A stretch of 55,715 nucleotides of DNA from contig SXUP01000039.1 of NCBI GenBank assembly GCA_005790505.1, positions 1-55,715 on the forward strand, written 5' to 3'. The notes under the pieces are model-generated. The model saw only the letters and a program-made list of their open reading frames with translations. It did no database searches and was not told where the DNA came from. Of this stretch, positions 50,785-55,715 are shown piece by piece. Position 1 is the stretch's first letter; each line of letters begins with the position of its first letter. Source of the DNA: Actinomycetota bacterium (GTDB lineage Bacteria > Actinomycetota > Acidimicrobiia > Acidimicrobiales > Ilumatobacteraceae). The position numbers and the translations under genes are program-made.

Positions 50785-53291
50785 CGCTTGGCGCCTGCCA
50801 AAATTTCACTCATGTAGACACCCACAGCCGTGCGATCAATTTTTGAATTATGCCGAATATCAACCGGCAATTTTTTGGACAACCACACGGCTGCCACTGC
50901 CTGGGGCGACACGGCTGCTCTTACGCTGGCGGTTAGTTCAGCATCTGCAGGACCATCACTGTGGTTTGCGGTCTCGACCACGATCACCACTTGTTGTGTG
51001 CCGTGTGCTCCAACGCCAACGGCGGCGGCTCGCAACACCGCAGGTAACGCCTCAACAGCAATTTCAAGTGGCACGGGTGTCACAGTTCCTGTATCTGTAT
51101 GAATCAGATGCACAACTCGCCCTTCAATCCATAGATTTCCATCAATGTCATAATGCCCAACATCACCGGTGCGATGCCATATTTGCGTTGTGCCATCAAC
51201 ACACATCGTCGGACGCGCCAAGTATTGGGTGTGCCACAACGAGTCATATCCCGATGACATCCACGGTGACGACACCAGCACTTCGCCGGTCACCCCGACA
51301 GGAGCAAGTGTCTTTGAATCGTTGTTATCCGTGCCGGCAATAACAACTTGACAGCCAACAACAGGATGTCCAACGCATACTCCCCGCCCAAATCCGATTT
51401 TGGTTAGTTCATTCAAACAAACATCAGTAACGGGCAATATCTCAGTCATTCCATACGGCGTATGAATTTGGGCGCCAGGACACAAAATTGCGATTTCCTC
51501 AAGCGTTTTCACTGGCACTGGCGCACCAGCTGACATCATCAGTCTTACGTTGGCAAGATGCGGCAATGGAGCCGTTGCGGTGCGAACAACATTTGAGAGT
51601 GCCGCAGGTGATGCAAACACCATGGTCGCACCAACTAGGCCGCACGCATCGTCAAGCGCACGAGCCGTCAGGGTGCTTGGTGATGTGACGTCCATGTCGG
51701 CAAGACCAGTTGCAATTCCAAGCGCTGGACCATACAACGCAAAAGGAGCAAAGGCTGCCACAAGGCGATCAGTCGTTGAGATGTTATAGGTCCGCTGCAG
51801 CGCATCGCGCTGGGCATACAACTGCCGATGTGTATAACAGACTCCTTTTGCTGGTCCAGTCGCGCCTGACGTGAACAACACTGCTGCAGGGTCGTCTGCC
51901 TCGGGTTCAGGGGCACCCACTTGCCCAACACATCGAACTTGATGCGCAGTTACTGATCCAGACAAATTAATCATCAGGGCTGTCGGAGCCCATCGCAGGA
52001 CTCGCGCCGCATAGATCGCTCGCCGTGAGCCAATCACATGTTGCACGCGAGCAGACCGCACTGCCTTGCCTAGTTGGCGCAAACCAAGCCCACGGTCAGC
52101 AATAACCGCGACCGCACCAATGCGCCAACATGCATACACAACGGCGATGAGGTCAATGCTCGGCGGTATCAACACTGCTACTCGGTCACCGCGTCGTGCC
52201 CCGTGAACATGCAGGCCCTCGGCAAATGTCGCCACACGCTCGGCAAACTCAGGGCGAGTAACGGATTTCTTATTTGCAGCATCACAAATAGCAATGTCAC
52301 TTGCGCTTTCCCATGTATCAATTTGTGACCACAAGGTTTCTGGGGCGATTTCGCTTTCTTTCACGGGAACATACTCCGGCGCTGATTCAATTTCGCGAAT
52401 CGCTGTTTCAACCAACGGTGCAATGGAGCTCTCAAGTATCGCTAAATGACCAGCATCTTTTATGCAATGCAGGGCAACATTATTGAAACGGCGCATCAAG
52501 TCGTGCGCAAAGTCATCATTGAACACGGGGTCGCGTACACCCCACAGCAGACGAACAGGACAAGTGAGAGAACCTAGTTTGGCTGCGACATCGGCAATAT
52601 CGGCTGCCGAAGAGTGTTTATTTGTCAGTGGTACATCGGCAACAAAATCACTTACACCCTTCCTTGCACTGCTAGATCTGTACGGCAAAATCAACGCCTT
52701 TTTCTGTTCCTTTGTTAAACCCTTGCCCGGCAACAATGGCGTCCCACGCATAAACAACGAGGTATACCGCGTGACCAATGCGTTAATGCCAGTCGCTGCT
52801 GCTGCGCGTATCAACCACGGTGCTCGGCGACCATCGGGTACCGCTATTCCCGTGTTTGACAAGACCATTCCTGCCACTCGATTTGGATGTTGCACCGCAA
52901 AGCCCATCGCAATTGCTCCACCCCAGTCCTGGGCAACAATCCAGACAGGTAGATCAACACCCAAAGCCTGCAGTAAGTCTGCAACATCGCCAACCCGGTC
53001 GCTATAAACCCTCGTCGACACGCGATCAGAAAAACCCATGGATAAAAGATCAGGTGCAATCACCCGAAAATCAGACGACAACTCTTGCAGAAGGCGCGAC
53101 CAAACAAAAGACCAGGTGGGATTGCCATGCAGACACAACACCACTGGTGCGCCGTGTTTTCTCGCTGGTCTGTCAAGAACGTGCCAACGATGAATCTCGC
53201 CATCATGGCTCGGCACATCAATATTGCGTGACCATGTCGGACTGAGTCCGAATGCCGCAAAGTCCGCGACATGCGAACCACTTTTTCTCAC
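50781..53291 (-). CDS. oleBC: OleBC fusion: beta-lactone decarboxylase + beta-lactone synthetase
   Basis: An 836-aa two-domain protein. Residues about 1-310 form an alpha/beta hydrolase of the haloalkane-dehalogenase type (OleB): HGNPTW at 55-60, nucleophile Asp122 in AQDWGG, and a later His in DAGHLAIL. Residues about 325-836 form an adenylate-forming domain (OleC) with FTSGATGPAKG and YGMTEILPV. OleC closes a beta-hydroxy acid to a beta-lactone; OleB decarboxylates it to an olefin. Fused OleBC proteins are known from actinobacteria. GTG 53291 is chosen because it overlaps the oleA stop as GTGA. Confidence 0.92.
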   Translation of the reverse strand: MRKSGSHVADFAAFGLSPTWSRNIDVPSHDGEIHRWHVLDRPARKHGAPVVLCLHGNPTWSFVWSRLLQELSSDFRVIAPDLLSMGFSDRVSTRVYSDRVGDVADLLQALGVDLPVWIVAQDWGGAIAMGFAVQHPNRVAGMVLSNTGIAVPDGRRAPWLIRAAAATGINALVTRYTSLFMRGTPLLPGKGLTKEQKKALILPYRSSSARKGVSDFVADVPLTNKHSSAADIADVAAKLGSLTCPVRLLWGVRDPVFNDDFAHDLMRRFNNVALHCIKDAGHLAILESSIAPLVETAIREIESAPEYVPVKESEIAPETLWSQIDTWESASDIAICDAANKKSVTRPEFAERVATFAEGLHVHGARRGDRVAVLIPPSIDLIAVVYACWRIGAVAVIADRGLGLRQLGKAVRSARVQHVIGSRRAIYAARVLRWAPTALMINLSGSVTAHQVRCVGQVGAPEPEADDPAAVLFTSGATGPAKGVCYTHRQLYAQRDALQRTYNISTTDRLVAAFAPFALYGPALGIATGLADMDVTSPSTLTARALDDACGLVGATMVFASPAALSNVVRTATAPLPHLANVRLMMSAGAPVPVKTLEEIAILCPGAQIHTPYGMTEILPVTDVCLNELTKIGFGRGVCVGHPVVGCQVVIAGTDNNDSKTLAPVGVTGEVLVSSPWMSSGYDSLWHTQYLARPTMCVDGTTQIWHRTGDVGHYDIDGNLWIEGRVVHLIHTDTGTVTPVPLEIAVEALPAVLRAAAVGVGAHGTQQVVIVVETANHSDGPADAELTASVRAAVSPQAVAAVWLSKKLPVDIRHNSKIDRTAVGVYMSEILAGAKR

Positions 53292-54313
53292 CAGATAATC
53301 TCCAACGCGCTCGTGTTCAGACCCGATCCAATTCCCATACACAACAATCGTTGTCCGGGTTGAATCCTGTCTTGCATGCTCGCCAATGTTATTGGAATTG
53401 CAGCAGGCCCGATATTTCCAAAATATGGAAATGTCACGGGGGCTTTTGCCGGGTCAATTCCTAATCGGTCACACAACATAGTGGTGTGCACTTTGCTTAC
53501 CTGATGCAGGATGTACCAATCAATTCCGTTCGACCAGTCAAAATCAATAAGCGCTGCAGCCCACGCCTCTGCTGCCAAGTCCAGCCCCGCCACCAAGAGA
53601 CCATGCGTATCGGTAGTCATTCGCTCAAGGTCTCCGACACAAAGTGAATTATGTTTTGTGGCGGCACGCGCCATGCCTCCCACTAGTCGATGTGCTTCGG
53701 GATGATGCTGCGTGCTAGCCATCACCATTGCGGCTGCCCCGGACCCGAGAGTAAGAGATGCAAACTCTGAAAATACGTCTAACGCCGTTGAGTCAAGTTG
53801 TTGTAACCGCCGCAAGGTCGCTTCTTGTGTGTGACGACTTCCTTCTCCGTCAACAATCAGTGCATACTCAACAGAGCCAGCATCTATCAACGAAGCCCCA
53901 AGGTGCATCGCATTGATGAATCCGAGACAAGCATTACCAAGATCAAAGTTCAAACAAGCCGATGACAGTTTCAATTGGTCATGAACAAGGCATGCCACCG
54001 AGGGTTCAAGATTTTCCTTACATACCGATGTTGAAATCAGCACACCAATCCGTGCTGGGTCAATACCGGAGCTTTCAATGGCTAGTCGGCCAGCCATAGC
54101 CGCTGCATCAGCAAATGACACATCTTCATCCCACCACCGTCGTTCTTCTATTCCGGCGAGCCCCGCCAACAAACCAGGTCGCAAACCATTGCGTTGATAC
54201 ACCTCACCCAATTGCTCGTCGATCCAATCTGACGTAATGATGTTGGGTGCCTCAACCGAGACGACATTCAACACACCCGCGTGCGTGTGTCGAAATACTG
54301 AGTTTCCCGTCAT
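53288..54313 (-). CDS. oleA: Thiolase-fold acyl-CoA condensing enzyme OleA
   Basis: A 341-aa KAS III-like enzyme. The catalytic Cys129 is in NACLGF, His270 in LHQVS and Asn300 in GNIGPA. Glu103 (LEPSVA) lies 26 residues before the Cys, the same spacing as Glu117-Cys143 in Xanthomonas OleA, and His-Asn spacing is also 30 in both. OleA joins two fatty acyl-CoAs head to head into a 2-alkyl-3-oxoacid. It heads the oleA-oleBC-oleD unit and is divergent from the Gfo/Idh/MocA gene. The Xanthomonas numbers are recalled, not computed here. Confidence 0.9.
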   Translation of the reverse strand: MTGNSVFRHTHAGVLNVVSVEAPNIITSDWIDEQLGEVYQRNGLRPGLLAGLAGIEERRWWDEDVSFADAAAMAGRLAIESSGIDPARIGVLISTSVCKENLEPSVACLVHDQLKLSSACLNFDLGNACLGFINAMHLGASLIDAGSVEYALIVDGEGSRHTQEATLRRLQQLDSTALDVFSEFASLTLGSGAAAMVMASTQHHPEAHRLVGGMARAATKHNSLCVGDLERMTTDTHGLLVAGLDLAAEAWAAALIDFDWSNGIDWYILHQVSKVHTTMLCDRLGIDPAKAPVTFPYFGNIGPAAIPITLASMQDRIQPGQRLLCMGIGSGLNTSALEIIW

Positions 54314-54406
54314 AGCAACTAACTTTCCGTCTTTGACCCTTTCAGACTACAAAGCGCACGTCAATTTGGGACAGGTTGCTTCTTTGCAAACTAGAGAGGC
54401 GTAGCC

Positions 54407-55492
54407 TTGCTTTATATGCCAGAACTGCGCGTCGGAGTAATCGGCACGGGAATGATGGGTTGCGAGCACCTCCGCAATCTCATGGGAATTTCTGATGCCT
54501 CAATAACTGCAATCAGCGACCCACACGCAGAACAGCAAGGCTGGGCGCGTCACACGCTTGGCAGTCAAGCGAGCATGGTTGCCGAGTTCACTGATCACCG
54601 CGATCTTCTTAATAGTGGACTTGTTGACGCCGTTCTAGTTGCAACACCAAATTTCACACACAAGGCATTACTGGATGACATCTTTGAAACTGACCTTCAT
54701 GTGCTGGTTGAAAAACCGATGTGCACCACCGTCGAGGATTGCCTTTCAATTGTGCGGGCACAATCTAAACGGACCGCACTCACATGGGTGGGGCTCGAGT
54801 ATCGATACATGGCGCCAATCGCTGGTTTGTTGAACGAGCTTCGAAGTGGAATTGTCGGCAATCTAAAAATGATGTCCATTCGAGAACATCGGTTTCCATT
54901 TCTGGTAAAAGTGGATAACTGGAACCGATTTTCACAAAACACAGGTGGCACACTGGTCGAAAAGTGTTGTCATTTCTTTGATCTTATGAACCTTGCCGTT
55001 AGATCCCGTCCGGTTCGTGTATTCGCCAGCGGAAGTCAAGATTTAAATCATCTCGACGAAATATATGACGGCAGGCCAAGTGACATTTTAGACAACGCCT
55101 TCGTGATCGTTGATTACGCCAATGGCGTGCGAACGATGCTTGATCTATCAATGTTTGCCGAAGGTGGCTTGCACGAACAAGAAATCACGGTAGTTGGTGA
55201 CTTGGGGAAACTGGAAGCGTTTATTCCCGGCAATGGTAAAATTTTCATCGGCGACAGAATGTCAAGATCTGTGCGTGAAGTGGCAGTCCCAGTTGATCCA
55301 GACATCTCACATCTTGGTTTTCACCTCGGGGCAAGTTTTATTGAATGCAAACATTTTGTGGATGCCGTTCTGAATGACAAACAACCAGAGGTCACTGTTC
55401 TTGATGGTTTATGGTCTGTCGTCGTTGGTGCAGCCGCGCATAAATCAATTGACGAACAACGACCCGTGTTTATATCTGAGTACGGGATCTAG
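54407..55492 (+). CDS. Gfo/Idh/MocA-family oxidoreductase
   Basis: A 361-aa NAD(P)-dependent oxidoreductase. The Rossmann motif is GVIGTGMMGCEH, the family's EKP motif is VEKPMCT, and the C-terminal domain has MLDLSMFAEGG. The family acts on sugars, inositols and similar polyols. GAGAGG lies seven bases before TTG 54407; ATG 54416 is three codons further and less well placed. It is divergent from oleA. Its stop codon lies just before the tRNA fragment at the right edge. Confidence 0.88.
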   Translation: MLYMPELRVGVIGTGMMGCEHLRNLMGISDASITAISDPHAEQQGWARHTLGSQASMVAEFTDHRDLLNSGLVDAVLVATPNFTHKALLDDIFETDLHVLVEKPMCTTVEDCLSIVRAQSKRTALTWVGLEYRYMAPIAGLLNELRSGIVGNLKMMSIREHRFPFLVKVDNWNRFSQNTGGTLVEKCCHFFDLMNLAVRSRPVRVFASGSQDLNHLDEIYDGRPSDILDNAFVIVDYANGVRTMLDLSMFAEGGLHEQEITVVGDLGKLEAFIPGNGKIFIGDRMSRSVREVAVPVDPDISHLGFHLGASFIECKHFVDAVLNDKQPEVTVLDGLWSVVVGAAAHKSIDEQRPVFISEYGI

Positions 55493-55499
55493 TTTGAAA

Positions 55500-55546
55500 T
55501 GGCGCCCCCGGCAGGAATCGAACCTGCGACCTGCGGTTTAGGAAAC
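55500..55546 (-). pseudogene. 3' half of tRNA-Arg(CCU), probable integration site
   Basis: On the minus strand this reads anticodon loop TTCCTAA (anticodon CCU), anticodon 3' arm ACCGC, variable loop, complete T-arm (17 nt, 55511-55527), acceptor 3' strand CGGGGGC, discriminator and CCA (55500-55502). The bases that should pair with the anticodon arm (55545-55549) do not, and no D-arm follows. Identity to a tRNA thus stops in the anticodon loop. That is the usual break point where tyrosine recombinases integrate, and leaves this half as the far junction of the element. Confidence 0.75.
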
Positions 55547-55715
55547 TCGTACCTCTGTCCTCTATAGTTCGTGCTGGGTATGGGCTCTAGCCCCATCTCA
55601 GCACACACAGAGCACACGTTTAGGGAATCGTTCCCCGCTGTTCCCAGCCGTATGCAGCCATTCCCAATGTAGTCACAGTACTTCGTATGAAATCAACACC
55701 CCCAATTGTTACTGC
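55547..55715. mobile_element. Possible end of an integrated element (continues beyond window)
   Basis: DNA to the right of the tRNA fragment does not continue the tRNA. It has a compound hairpin (55571-55604: arms GTGCTG/CAGCAC around GGGCT/AGCCC), an inverted repeat GGGAA-TCG-TTCCC (55623-55635), and TTCCC at 55631, 55641 and 55661. Such spaced short repeats resemble recombinase arm-type sites. No integrase gene is visible within the window. Confidence 0.4.

Noticed and set aside
50666-51343. 225-codon plus-strand frame
   Set aside because: It is antisense to oleD and oleBC, with low-complexity composition and no motif.
55500-55715. tmRNA 3' end
   Set aside because: The T-arm and CCA would fit, but the acceptor strand CGGGGGC needs a GCCCCCG 5' end, unlike tmRNA, and the anticodon 3' arm matches a tRNA-Arg.
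1-55715. CRISPR array, insertion sequence or transposase
   Set aside because: No regularly spaced direct repeats and no transposase-like protein were found on either strand.

Overview
The window reads as a chromosomal segment of an actinobacterium, most likely a member of Acidimicrobiia (the Ilumatobacter-like lineages). The base composition is near 50% GC by eye. Pointers to this are an HU protein with a long Lys/Ala-rich tail, many SDR, Rieske and amidohydrolase-2 genes, a fused OleBC protein, a fused LivHM permease, frequent GTG/TTG starts and tight 4-nt overlaps between genes. The taxonomic placement is inference. No rRNA, complete tRNA, CRISPR array or insertion sequence was seen. No gap between genes exceeds 300 nt; the longest are 10909-11137 and the right end, 55493-55715.

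Region 1 (1-8375) holds the start of a probable thiolase with its DUF35 partner at the left edge, then a SnoaL-like protein, an SDR, a zinc alcohol dehydrogenase, an ABM-domain protein and a minus-strand run of acyl-CoA synthetase / Rieske oxygenase / acyl-CoA synthetase. Region 2 (8499-18182) is one long plus-strand run: Rieske oxygenase, a 75-aa protein, ThuA-like protein, acyl-CoA dehydrogenase, SDR, second ThuA-like protein, then E1-alpha, E1-beta, AcoX-like protein and E2 of an acetoin/2-oxoacid dehydrogenase complex. It looks like an oxidative catabolic pathway whose last step is a thiamine-dependent cleavage to an acyl-CoA. Region 3 (18185-25375, minus) holds a branched-chain-type ABC importer (binding protein and fused permease), a third Rieske oxygenase, a carotenoid/lignostilbene-type oxygenase, a flavin split-barrel protein and a TetR regulator. 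A divergent SDR/MDR pair follows.

Region 4 (27190-36955) has a CoA-transferase, two adjacent ABC-F ATPases, an SDR, a three-gene phosphotransferase cluster, a nitroreductase and the HU gene with a strong terminator. Region 5 (37040-40140) is a molybdate uptake locus: a PadR-type regulator fused to a molybdate-binding Mop domain, divergent from modABC, with overlapping inverted repeats between them. Region 6 (40158-45079) is cell-surface related: an unrecognised protein, a CapA-like lipoprotein, an acyltransferase with an SGNH domain, and an L,D-transpeptidase lipoprotein.

Region 7 (45090-49747, minus) is a catabolic operon with two amidohydrolase-2 proteins, two SDRs and a VOC protein. Region 8 (49795-54313, minus) is a complete oleA-oleBC-oleD set for head-to-head long-chain olefin (via beta-lactone) synthesis, joined by 4-nt overlaps. 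A Gfo/Idh/MocA oxidoreductase follows divergently. The right end carries the 3' half of a tRNA-Arg(CCU) that breaks in the anticodon loop, which looks like the chromosomal junction of an element integrated to the right of the window.
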